From [Mycobacterium] manitobense (GTDB lineage: Bacteria; Actinomycetota; Actinomycetes; Mycobacteriales; Mycobacteriaceae), in NCBI RefSeq assembly GCF_025821665.1, contig NZ_JACKSJ010000078.1:1-32302 (forward strand): a stretch of 32,302 bases of DNA. The letters run 5' to 3'. A program made the translations under genes and the position numbers. Under the pieces are notes generated by a model. The model was not told the origin of the DNA. It did no database searches and saw nothing but the letters and a program-made list of their open reading frames with translations. The first letter of the stretch is position 1. Every line of letters begins with the position of its first letter. Shown piece by piece: positions 14,859-23,045 of this stretch.

Positions 14859-16712
14859 ATGACACTCACCGCACCTCAGCAGGTTGCCGGCTCCGCGCCC
14901 GCCACCGCCGCCGCTCCGCGATGGCCACGCCTGGCCCTGCCTGTGTTGCTGGCCGCCACGGCCGTGCTCTACCTGTGGGGCCTGGGCCGGTCCGGCTGGG
15001 CCAACGACTATTACGCGGCCGCCGCGCAGGCCGGCACTCAGAGCTGGACGGCCTGGCTGTTCGGCTCGCTGGACGCAGGCAACGCCATCACCGTCGACAA
15101 GCCGCCTGCCGCGCTGTGGGTGATGTCGCTGTTCGGCCGGCTATTCGGCTTCACCCCGTTCACCATGCTGCTGCCTCAGGCGCTGATGGGTGTGGCGACC
15201 GTCGCCCTGCTCTACGCCGCCGTGAAGCGTACCAGCGGGCCCGCCGCCGGCCTGACCGCCGCAGCGGTGATGGCCGTGACACCCGTTGCGGCGCTGATGT
15301 TCCGCTTCAACAATCCCGACGCCCTACTGGTGCTGCTGCTGGTCGCGGCGGCCTACGCCATGGTGCGCGCCATCGAGACCGCGGGCACGCGGTGGATGCT
15401 GCTGGTCGGTGTGGCTCTGGGATTCGCCTTTCTGACCAAGATGCTGCAGGCGTTCCTGGTCGTTCCGGGCCTCGCGCTGGCCTTCCTGGTCGCCGCACCT
15501 GTGGGCTGGTGGCACCGCGTCCGCCTGCTGTGCGTCGGCGCCGTGTCGATGGTCGTGTCGGCCGGCTGGTACATCGCGCTGGTCGAGTGGTGGCCCGCGG
15601 ACTCGCGGCCCTACATCGGCGGTTCCACCGACAACAGCCTGCTACAGCTGGCGCTGGGCTACAACGGGATCGAGCGCATCGCCGGCGGTGAGAGGCCGGG
15701 CGGCGGGGGACCGGGCGGCGGTCCGGGTGGCAGCCTGTTCTTCGGTGGGGAGGCCGGCATCGGCCGGTTGTTCGGCGCATCCATGGGTGTCGAGGCGTCA
15801 TGGCTGCTGCCCGCCGCGCTGATCGGTCTGGCCGCGGGCTTCTGGCTCACCCGCCGCTCGCCACGCACCGACGGGTTGCGCGCGGCGCTGCTGCTCTGGG
15901 GTGGCTGGCTCCTGGTGACCGGTGCGGTGTTCAGCTTCATGGACGGCACCATCCACCCGTATTACACGGTGGCGCTGGCGCCGGCCGTCGCCGCGCTGGT
16001 CGGCCACTCGACCGCCGAATTGTGGCGGGGCCGCGCGCATCCGTGGCCGCGGCTCGTGCTCGCGGCGATGGTGGCGGCCACCGGGGTGTGGGCGTTCATT
16101 CTTCTCAACCGCACGCCGGAGTTCGTGCCGGGGTTGCGCTGGGTCGTCGTGGTCGGAGCGGTCGCCGCGGCCGCGGTGCTCGTGGTCGGGCTGCACCGGT
16201 TGCGGCGCGCCACCGCGGTGGTGGTGCTGGCGGCGGCGTTGTCCTCGCTCGCCGCACCGGCGGCGTTCGCGGTCTACAACGTGGTCCATCCCTCGAGCGG
16301 CCCGGGCACCATGTCGGGACCGGCGCGTGACGGCGGCTTCGGCGGTCCGGGCGGGCGCGGCCCCCGTGCGGCGGGTGACAACGAAGCACTCGAGTCGCTG
16401 CTGACCTCGGTCGACCGTCGCTGGGCCGCAGCGGGTGTCGGGTCGATGAGCGTGAGCGGGCTGGAACTGCAGACCGGCACGTCGCTCATGGCGATCGGCG
16501 GGTTCTCCGGGGGCGACGACTCGCCGACGCTGACCCAGTTCCAGCAGTACGTCGCCGACGGCCAGGTCGGCTACTTCCTCGCGGGCGACGAGCGCGGCGG
16601 CCCGCCACGGCACCGCGGTGGCAGCGCCGCCGAGATCACGGCGTGGGTGGAGCGGAACTTCCCGGCCTCCGAGGTCGGCGGCGCCACGGTGTACGACCTG
16701 CGCACCCGCTGA
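14859..16712 (+). CDS. GT39/ArnT-like membrane glycosyltransferase (YkcB-type)
   Basis: The 617-residue protein has about ten or more hydrophobic helices and the GT39/PMT hallmarks in its first external loop, GWANDYYAAAAQ with the catalytic Asp near 50, then DKPPAALWVMSLFGRLFGF. It should transfer a sugar from a polyprenyl-phosphate donor to an acceptor on the outer side of the membrane. A Gly-rich stretch (about residues 276-292) interrupts an external loop. A soluble C-terminal domain (about 505-617) with NEALESLLT and VERNFPASEVGGATVYDL matches the YkcA/B-like C-terminal domain. GAGGA lies 7 nt before the ATG at 14859; the frame stays open upstream to 14685 but only as overlap with the previous gene. 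It should act with the GT2-GtrA protein before it. The acceptor is unknown. Confidence 0.88.
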   Translation: MTLTAPQQVAGSAPATAAAPRWPRLALPVLLAATAVLYLWGLGRSGWANDYYAAAAQAGTQSWTAWLFGSLDAGNAITVDKPPAALWVMSLFGRLFGFTPFTMLLPQALMGVATVALLYAAVKRTSGPAAGLTAAAVMAVTPVAALMFRFNNPDALLVLLLVAAAYAMVRAIETAGTRWMLLVGVALGFAFLTKMLQAFLVVPGLALAFLVAAPVGWWHRVRLLCVGAVSMVVSAGWYIALVEWWPADSRPYIGGSTDNSLLQLALGYNGIERIAGGERPGGGGPGGGPGGSLFFGGEAGIGRLFGASMGVEASWLLPAALIGLAAGFWLTRRSPRTDGLRAALLLWGGWLLVTGAVFSFMDGTIHPYYTVALAPAVAALVGHSTAELWRGRAHPWPRLVLAAMVAATGVWAFILLNRTPEFVPGLRWVVVVGAVAAAAVLVVGLHRLRRATAVVVLAAALSSLAAPAAFAVYNVVHPSSGPGTMSGPARDGGFGGPGGRGPRAAGDNEALESLLTSVDRRWAAAGVGSMSVSGLELQTGTSLMAIGGFSGGDDSPTLTQFQQYVADGQVGYFLAGDERGGPPRHRGGSAAEITAWVERNFPASEVGGATVYDLRTR

Positions 16713-16829
16713 CCCGCCGCTTCCCCGCGAAGAAGCCGACCCAGAATCGTCCTGATTTCCAATGCAGTCATGCGCATGGGTGTGTTGTTATCGTCTGGGC
16801 GTTTGGCTGCCGCGACCGCAGGAGGACCC

Positions 16830-17321
16830 ATGTCCGCGACCGACGAGTACCTGAAGAACAACGAGGACTACGCCAGGAACTTCAGCGGGCCGCTGCCGCT
16901 GCCGCCGAGCCGGCATGTCGCCGTGGTGGCGTGCATGGACGCCAGGCTGGACGTGTACCGGATCCTCGGCCTGGCCGAGGGGGAGGCGCACGTCATCCGT
17001 AACGCCGGCGGCGTCGTCACCGACGACGAAATCCGCTCGCTGGCCATCAGTCAGCGCCTGCTCGGAACCACAGAGATCATTCTGATCCACCACACCGACT
17101 GCGGCATGCTCACCTTCACCGACGACGACTTCAAGCGGTCGATCCAGGAGGAGACCGGCCTGAAGCCGCAGTGGGCCGCCGAGGCCTTCCCGGATCTCGA
17201 GGAGGATGTGCGTCAGTCCATCCGCCGCATCGAGGCCAGCCCCTTCGTCACCAAGCATGAATCGTTGCGGGGCTTCGTGTTCGACGTCGCCACCGGGAAG
17301 CTGAACGAGGTCACCGTCTAG
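16830..17321 (+). CDS. canA: beta-class carbonic anhydrase
   Basis: The 163-residue enzyme interconverts CO2 and bicarbonate. Zinc ligands Cys35, His88 and Cys91 are in place (VACMDAR, HHTDCGM), and the Asp37-Arg39 dyad that gates the zinc is present. Length and sequence agree closely with M. tuberculosis Rv1284. The start at 16830 has AGGAGG four nt upstream; an upstream in-frame ATG at 16770 lacks one. In M. tuberculosis this gene sits directly before cysD, whereas here about 8 kb separates them. A TATCGT sequence around 16788 could be its -10. The gene converges on the thioesterase with only 6 nt between stop codons. Confidence 0.95.
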   Translation: MSATDEYLKNNEDYARNFSGPLPLPPSRHVAVVACMDARLDVYRILGLAEGEAHVIRNAGGVVTDDEIRSLAISQRLLGTTEIILIHHTDCGMLTFTDDDFKRSIQEETGLKPQWAAEAFPDLEEDVRQSIRRIEASPFVTKHESLRGFVFDVATGKLNEVTV

Positions 17322-17327
17322 CCTGCG

Positions 17328-17753
17328 TCAGCCCACCTTGTAGGTGGCGATCGCCTTGGCCACCGCGGTGCCGTCGGGAGTGACGACGTCGACGTCGCAG
17401 TTGACGAGGGTCTTGCCGCGCCGCAGTACCCGGCCGACGCCGATCAGGTCGGTGGCCCGCGCCGGCGCGAGATAGTGAACGGTCATCGACGTGGTGACCC
17501 CGCGCAGATCGTCAGGCACGTCGGCGCCCGCCCACGCTGCCGCCATCACGGTGACGTCGGCCAGCGCTGCGGTGGCTCCGCCGTGCACCATGTCGCCGAT
17601 CGTGGTGTTCGCCGGGTCCCACGGCAGCAGTAGCCGCACCTCGTCGGCGTCCAGCCGCTCGGCGATGATGCCCAGCTTGACGGCGAACGGGGACTGCGGG
17701 ATGAACGCGGCCATCACCTCGGCGCCGGTGCGGGGCTCGGTCGAAGTCGTCAT
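17328..17753 (-). CDS. PaaI-type hotdog-fold thioesterase
   Basis: The 141-residue product is a single hotdog domain of the PaaI/YdiI type, which cleaves acyl- or aryl-CoA thioesters. The motif MVHGGATAALADVT (about 56-69) gives the HGG loop and the Asp in the following helix that act in catalysis. VHYLAPARA and TLVNCDVDV strands complete the fold. GGAG stands just before the ATG at 17753. It follows the FUSC gene by 25 nt on the same strand, so both may share a transcript. The substrate is unknown. Confidence 0.85.
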   Translation of the reverse strand: MTTSTEPRTGAEVMAAFIPQSPFAVKLGIIAERLDADEVRLLLPWDPANTTIGDMVHGGATAALADVTVMAAAWAGADVPDDLRGVTTSMTVHYLAPARATDLIGVGRVLRRGKTLVNCDVDVVTPDGTAVAKAIATYKVG

Positions 17754-17778
17754 GTCTCCAGTATCGGAAGCAGGGCAA

Positions 17779-19929
17779 TTACCTCTGGGGTAGTGGTGGT
17801 GCGTCAGCCCGGCCGTTGAGCACCGCGGCGAGTCTTTTCAGATCGGACTCGAGCTGATCCACCCGCCGGAGTGAGTCGGTCAACTCCACGGTGCCGACGG
17901 CCTGCGACACAACGGGCTTCGTGGCATCCGATCCGCCGGCCGCGGGGACATCGCCGCGCGCTGCGGAGATGGCATTGCGCAGTTCCCGTATTCCGGTGCG
18001 TACCCGGTCGTCGGTCCATCCGTGTAGTTGCCGTGACCCGTCTGACAGCAGCGGGGTGAGCCGCAGATAGGCCTCGTGCACAGCATCGACGTGCACGGCC
18101 TTGTCGTTCCTCACGCCCGCGGGTTGTGAGAAGACATTGACCTCCGTCGCGGCCGATGCGAACTTCGTCGTCAGCGCGGCGTGAGTGCGGTCCAGTTCCG
18201 CTTCGGCCGCCGCGACGTCGGACTCCCGGCCTGGCAGATGCGATTCGAGCGCACCGTCGAGGGCTTTCAGGTACGTCAGCACGGCCGGACGGATCTCGCG
18301 TGTGTCGCGAAGCGGCACGATGGTGAGTGCCACGACCGCCGCGACGCACCCACCGATGAGGGCGGCGACCGACTTGTCCCTGACGAGATCGAGGTAGCGG
18401 CCTTCGGTGGCGAAGAGCGGCACGAACGCGATGCTCATCCAGAACACCATCGCGGGATAGGAGACGGGCGCGCTGACGATCGTCAGGAACACGCCGATGG
18501 CGACCACGGCGACGGTCCAGAACAGCCCCTCGGGCACACAGGCGGCGATGGCCACTCCGCCCACGGCTCCCAGAATCGTTGCGGGCAGGCGGGAGAAGGC
18601 TCGTCGTGCCGAGAGCCCCGCGGATCCGGCGATGACGACGAACGCTGTCCAGGCCACCACGAGGCTCTGCTCATTGCCGACGGCCTTGGCGATCAGGCCG
18701 GCCCCCACCGCTGCGACGACGGCCTGTATCGCGAGTGCCATGGTGGGCGAGATGAGTCGAGCCGCTGGCTCGACCTGCGGGGCTTCTGCGGCGGCCGGAG
18801 TCATGGCCGTGCCGACCGCAGCCGACGCCGTGCTGACCAATTCCAGTGCCCGCGTGAGCGATTGCGCGACGATCTCTCCAGCGGAGAGCAGCGACAGCGC
18901 AGCGAGTAGGGTCTGCGGCGGGAACGGTGCCGCGCCGCTTTCGGTCGTGTGGGTGAGCGCGCTGTGGATGTGGCCGCGAAGCACCCGGGCCCTGCCGGCG
19001 ACGGTGTCCCTGGCGGAGTCGTCGGAGTCGTCGCCGAGCGCAACGGCGAGGCCGTGCAGGGTGCTCGTGACGGACCGAGCGATCTCATCGGGCAACGACC
19101 GCAGCCATCCCGGATCTTCGACTTGTGCGGTCAGGTCCTCGAGTCCCTTCTGGACCGAGTGGAGCGCAACCCGTAGCCGATCGACGTCCTGCGGCGACAT
19201 CCCGTGCGCGACAGCGCCGGCGAACTGTGTCTCGATCGCACTACGGCAGGACTTCGCCCGTTCGAGACGCGTGCGCAGCGCTCTCGCCGCATGGTCGGGT
19301 GGCGTTCCGTCGCGGGCTGTGTTGAGGGCGTCGGCGGCGGCGGCGACGGTTTCAGCGGCGCGGCGAGCGAACGCGTGCACCGAACGGGCCAGCGACCGCA
19401 CCGGGACATCGCGCAGGATCACCGATTCCCAGATGGCCAGCCAGCCGAACCCCAGAGTCAGGGCGACGACGAACCACCCGACTCTTCCGACCGTGATGTG
19501 TCCGGCGCCGGTGACATAGACGGTGATCGCACCCATCAGCGCCAGACTCGCGATCCGGGTACTCCAGGCCCGCAACGCGTACGACGAGAACATCAGCAGC
19601 ACAAGCAGTATGGCACCGAGCCAGACCGCCTGGCGGGTGAGAGCGACAGTCAGGATGACGGCGAGCGTCGACACCACGACCGCCCACCCGAGGGTGCCCA
19701 CGCGGTCCCGCGGACGCGGATCGGGCGCCAGCAGCGCGCCCTCGAAAGCGGCACCCGCCGCGAACAAGGTGATACGCACCGGGTCCGCGACGTCGAACGC
19801 GGACGTCACCGCGACCATGGTGGCCCACGCGAGCACGGTCGCGCCCACGGCCCGGGCGCCGCGACGCGTTCGCACATAACCGGGATCGAAGATCTCTACG
19901 CGCGCCGCCACACGGGGAATCACGGACAC
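17779..19929 (-). CDS. FUSC-family membrane protein (aromatic-acid-exporter-like)
   Basis: The 716-residue protein has two hydrophobic blocks (about 27-180 and 400-560), separated by a long polar helical region with many charged residues, and a C-terminal polar tail. This layout is that of the FUSC/YccS/AaeB group, proposed efflux proteins for aromatic acids or fusaric-acid-like compounds. TWVV-type motifs are degenerate, as in most actinobacterial members. The start is a GTG at 19927-19929 with GAGG 8 nt upstream. It is transcribed away from the ferredoxin-P450 cassette, and the shared upstream region may link their regulation. Function is inferred only from family membership. Confidence 0.75.
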   Translation of the reverse strand: MSVIPRVAARVEIFDPGYVRTRRGARAVGATVLAWATMVAVTSAFDVADPVRITLFAAGAAFEGALLAPDPRPRDRVGTLGWAVVVSTLAVILTVALTRQAVWLGAILLVLLMFSSYALRAWSTRIASLALMGAITVYVTGAGHITVGRVGWFVVALTLGFGWLAIWESVILRDVPVRSLARSVHAFARRAAETVAAAADALNTARDGTPPDHAARALRTRLERAKSCRSAIETQFAGAVAHGMSPQDVDRLRVALHSVQKGLEDLTAQVEDPGWLRSLPDEIARSVTSTLHGLAVALGDDSDDSARDTVAGRARVLRGHIHSALTHTTESGAAPFPPQTLLAALSLLSAGEIVAQSLTRALELVSTASAAVGTAMTPAAAEAPQVEPAARLISPTMALAIQAVVAAVGAGLIAKAVGNEQSLVVAWTAFVVIAGSAGLSARRAFSRLPATILGAVGGVAIAACVPEGLFWTVAVVAIGVFLTIVSAPVSYPAMVFWMSIAFVPLFATEGRYLDLVRDKSVAALIGGCVAAVVALTIVPLRDTREIRPAVLTYLKALDGALESHLPGRESDVAAAEAELDRTHAALTTKFASAATEVNVFSQPAGVRNDKAVHVDAVHEAYLRLTPLLSDGSRQLHGWTDDRVRTGIRELRNAISAARGDVPAAGGSDATKPVVSQAVGTVELTDSLRRVDQLESDLKRLAAVLNGRADAPPLPQR

Positions 19930-20133
19930 GGCGGCAACCTCATCGAAGAATCCTCACGAACAGCGGCTGGTCACCGAAATCGACGCCAAGTGAACATCCT
20001 ATGGACCATCGATCCGAATTGTCCGATGACCGCATTTACGCTGATGTAAGCAGTATTGTGGGCCTTCCTTCCCGACGAGCTCGGGAGCAGCGCTGACCAG
20101 CCCTCGGCGCCGGTTGAGAAGGAGCCGAAAAGC
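19930..20133. promoter_or_regulatory. divergent promoter region, FUSC gene / P450 cassette
   Basis: This 204-nt region has no gene and is noticeably more AT-rich at 20000-20060 than its surroundings. It carries the dyad TTAC-N6-GTAA at 20036-20049, a candidate operator, and TATTGT at 20054-20059, which fits the TANNNT -10 pattern. GAGAAGGAG, about 9 nt before the ferredoxin ATG, is a good ribosome site. No regulator gene for the cassette is adjacent. Confidence 0.45.
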
Positions 20134-20349
20134 ATGCGCATTGTCGTGGACTTGAACAGGTGCCTGGGATACGCGCAATGCGTCCCGCTGGCGCCCGACG
20201 TGCTCCAGTTGCAGGGCGAGGAGGCGCTCGCCTACGACCCCAACCCCGACGATTCGCAACGCCAGCAGGTCGCACGAGCGGTCGCGTCGTGCCCGGTGCA
20301 GGCGATCATCGCGGAGATGGATCCGCCGTCTGACAGGACCACGAAGTGA
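20134..20349 (+). CDS. single-cluster 3Fe-4S type ferredoxin
   Basis: The 71-residue protein carries electrons from the reductase to the P450 encoded downstream. Cluster ligands are Cys10 and Cys16 in CLGYAQC and Cys53 in ASCPVQAI. The position that would hold the fourth Cys of a 4Fe-4S cluster is Tyr13, as in the CxxXxxC(n)CP ferredoxins of mycobacterial P450 systems, so a 3Fe-4S cluster is expected. The start at 20134 has a strong upstream ribosome site. Its stop overlaps the reductase start as GTGA. Confidence 0.93.
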   Translation: MRIVVDLNRCLGYAQCVPLAPDVLQLQGEEALAYDPNPDDSQRQQVARAVASCPVQAIIAEMDPPSDRTTK

Positions 20350-21749
20350 GCACTCACGCGCTGGTCGACGACCTCGTCCGGACATTCAAGGAGCAGGGCC
20401 GGATCGTCATCGTCGGGGCGTCGCTGACCGGTCTTCGCGCAGCTGAGGCGCTACGTGACGAGGGCTTCACCGGCTCGCTCACCATCATCGGCGACGAAGT
20501 GCACGAGCCCTACGATCGTCCCCCGCTGTCCAAACAGGTGCTCAAGGGATGGGTGCCGGCCGAGAACACCAAGCTGCCGCGACTGCGTGAAGTCAACGCC
20601 GACTGGCGACTGGGGGTGGCGGCCACCGGTCTCGATCGCGACAACCGGGAAGTGCTTCTCGCCAACGGCGACAAGGTGCCCTACGACCGGTTGTTGATCG
20701 CCACCGGCGTCCGCTCCCGTGCGTGGTTCAACCCCGAAGAAGCGAAGCTCAAGGGCCTCTACACCCTGCGCACGAGCGACGATGCCGCGAAGATCCAGGC
20801 GGCTTTCAAGGGCCGGCCGAAGCGGGTGCTGATAGTCGGGGCCGGGTTCATCGGGTCCGAAATGGCTTCGGTATGCCGTGATCTCGGACTGGACGTCACG
20901 GTCGCGGAGCGCTCCAGCGCACCGCTGGTCGGACCGCTGGGTGGGGTGATCGGCGACATCGCCGCCAAGATGCAACGGGACGCCGGCGTCGATCTGCGCA
21001 CCGGGGTGGCGGTGGAGGCCCTCAAGGGCGATGCCGACGGTCATGTCCGGCAGGCTCAGCTTTCTGACGGCACCCTGCTCGACGTCGATGTCGTGGTGGC
21101 GTCGCTGGGGTCCGTCCGCAACATCGAATGGCTCGAGGGTGCCGAACTCGCCAGCGGGTTCTGGGGTGTGGCGTGCGACGCCGGCTGCCGCGCCTTCGAC
21201 ATCAACGGCGTGGTGACCGACAACATCTTCGTCGCCGGTGACATCGCGCGGGCCCCGCACGTGCTCTACGAGTACCAGTTCATGGCGATCGAGCACGTCG
21301 ACGCCGCTGTGCTGGGGGCTCGGACCGCGGCGCACAACATGGTCAACCTCGAGAAGGGGCGGCGTCCGCACCTGCCGCTGCCGCAGTTCTGGTCCGGCCA
21401 GTTCGGCGTGAACATCAAGGGGGTCGGCGTCTGTTCCTTCGGCGACGAGATCGTGTTCACGCAGGGCTCGGTGGAGGATCTCCGCTTCGCTGCGGCCTTC
21501 GGCAAGAACGGCCGCATCGTCGGTGCCATCACCTTCAATCACGGCAAGTGGCTGGAGTACTACGCCAGGCTCATCGAGCAGTCGGCGCCGTTCCCGCCGC
21601 CGCCACCCGGCTATGACGTGCCCACCGACGCCGAGCCGATGTCGGCGCGTTTCGGCGATCCGCGCGCACCGACCGGGATCCCCGATGTCGTTCTCACCGG
21701 CCACGATCCGACCTCACGGGGCGCCGAGTACCGCCCCAAAGCCCGCTAG
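20346..21749 (+). CDS. NAD(P)H-dependent FAD ferredoxin reductase
   Basis: The 467-residue flavoprotein passes electrons from NAD(P)H to the preceding ferredoxin. The FAD site VIVGASLTGLRAAE is at 21-34, the NAD site VLIVGAGFIGSE at 161-172, and the second FAD motif IFVAGDIAR near 295-303. It belongs to the group of putidaredoxin-reductase-like enzymes. The N-terminal 20 residues precede the first strand as an extra helix, and the C-terminal tail is longer than in PdR. The GTG start overlaps the ferredoxin stop by four bases. Confidence 0.92.
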   Translation: MSTHALVDDLVRTFKEQGRIVIVGASLTGLRAAEALRDEGFTGSLTIIGDEVHEPYDRPPLSKQVLKGWVPAENTKLPRLREVNADWRLGVAATGLDRDNREVLLANGDKVPYDRLLIATGVRSRAWFNPEEAKLKGLYTLRTSDDAAKIQAAFKGRPKRVLIVGAGFIGSEMASVCRDLGLDVTVAERSSAPLVGPLGGVIGDIAAKMQRDAGVDLRTGVAVEALKGDADGHVRQAQLSDGTLLDVDVVVASLGSVRNIEWLEGAELASGFWGVACDAGCRAFDINGVVTDNIFVAGDIARAPHVLYEYQFMAIEHVDAAVLGARTAAHNMVNLEKGRRPHLPLPQFWSGQFGVNIKGVGVCSFGDEIVFTQGSVEDLRFAAAFGKNGRIVGAITFNHGKWLEYYARLIEQSAPFPPPPPGYDVPTDAEPMSARFGDPRAPTGIPDVVLTGHDPTSRGAEYRPKAR

Positions 21750-21761
21750 GACTGGAGCCCG

Positions 21762-23039
21762 ATGACCACCGCAGAGACCGCCTGGACCGAGGCGATGAGG
21801 TACGAGAACCGCCACGACCCCTACCGATTCTTCGACGAGCTACGGAAGACACCCGTGGTGCAGGTGGCCGACAAGGTCTACGTCGTCACCGGATACCGCG
21901 AGCTGCTGCAACTCGCGCACGACCCGCACGTCAGCTCGGACATCTCGAAGAGTCCGATCTCGGCCCAGCCGGCGACTCCCACGCAGGCCGACGTCGGCGC
22001 CGAGCACATGCAGGCATACGGCCGGGAGCCGAGCCTGATCGTGTCGGATCCAGCCAAACACGACAAGCAGCGCCGACAGGTGATGCGGCACTTCGCGCCG
22101 CCGCACTCGCCGAACGTGATCCCCGCCATGGCCGCCGACATCCAGGTGCTCTGCGACGAATCGCTGAACAAGATCAAGACGAAGGGCGGCAACACCTTCG
22201 ACGTCGTCGACGACTACGCCTACCCGGTTCCGGTGGCCGTCATCTGCCAGATCCTCGGGGTTCCGCTGAAGGACGAGCCCACGTTCCACGGCTGGATCTT
22301 CGATTTCATGGCGGGCGCCGACATGGGTCCGGACGCCGCCACCGAAGAGGGTCAGGCACGCAAGCAGAAGGGCAAGGAGAGCACCGCGGCACTCACCGCG
22401 TACATGGCCGACCTGATCCAGGGCTTCCTGACGGACCCGCAGGACAACGTGCTGTCGAAGATGGTGAACGACCACGACGGTCCCGACGGACCGATGACGC
22501 CCCAGGAGGCCGCTGCCAACGCGATGCTTCTGCTGATCGCCGGTCACGACTCGACGGTCAACACCATCGCCCACTGTGTGCTGCTCCTGCTGCGCAACCC
22601 CGAATCGCTCGACCTGCTCCGCGAGAAGCCGGAACTCATCCCCAAGGCGATCGAAGAGGTGCTGAGGCTGCAGTCAGCGGTCCAGTTCTTCCCCAGCCGC
22701 AGCGTCACCGCCGACGTGGAGGTCGGGGGCACCGTGATCCCCGCGGGATCGGCCGTGCATCTGCTCTACGGGGCCGCCAACCGCGACCCGAAGCGGTTCC
22801 CGGACCCCGGGAAGTTCGACATCCAGCGGCCCGACAACCAACACGTGGGCTGGGGCCGGGGAGTGCACAGCTGCGTCGGTGGGCCGTTGGCGCGACTCGA
22901 GGTCAACATCGCGGTCGAGACATTTCTGCGTCGGGTCGAGCGCCCGCGACTGGTCGTCGATCCGCCGCCCTACCGACAGAATCAGGTCTTCCGTGGACCG
23001 CTGCATCTCGAGGTCGAGTTCGACCGGATCGCGGACTAG
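21762..23039 (+). CDS. cytochrome P450 monooxygenase
   Basis: The 425-residue soluble bacterial P450 shows the I-helix oxygen-activation motif AGHDST (260-265), the ExxR pair Glu299/Arg302, and the haem loop GWGRGVHSCVGGPLA with the proximal Cys371. The usual Phe at the start of the haem loop is Trp364. A short stretch of charged, low-complexity helix (about 191-208) lies between the G- and H-helix regions. With the ferredoxin and reductase just upstream it forms a complete three-component class I system. I cannot assign a CYP family or substrate. The alcohol dehydrogenase that follows suggests the hydroxylated product is oxidised to a ketone or aldehyde. GGAG precedes the ATG by about 5 nt. 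Confidence 0.93.
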   Translation: MTTAETAWTEAMRYENRHDPYRFFDELRKTPVVQVADKVYVVTGYRELLQLAHDPHVSSDISKSPISAQPATPTQADVGAEHMQAYGREPSLIVSDPAKHDKQRRQVMRHFAPPHSPNVIPAMAADIQVLCDESLNKIKTKGGNTFDVVDDYAYPVPVAVICQILGVPLKDEPTFHGWIFDFMAGADMGPDAATEEGQARKQKGKESTAALTAYMADLIQGFLTDPQDNVLSKMVNDHDGPDGPMTPQEAAANAMLLLIAGHDSTVNTIAHCVLLLLRNPESLDLLREKPELIPKAIEEVLRLQSAVQFFPSRSVTADVEVGGTVIPAGSAVHLLYGAANRDPKRFPDPGKFDIQRPDNQHVGWGRGVHSCVGGPLARLEVNIAVETFLRRVERPRLVVDPPPYRQNQVFRGPLHLEVEFDRIAD

Positions 23040-23045
23040 CTCGCT

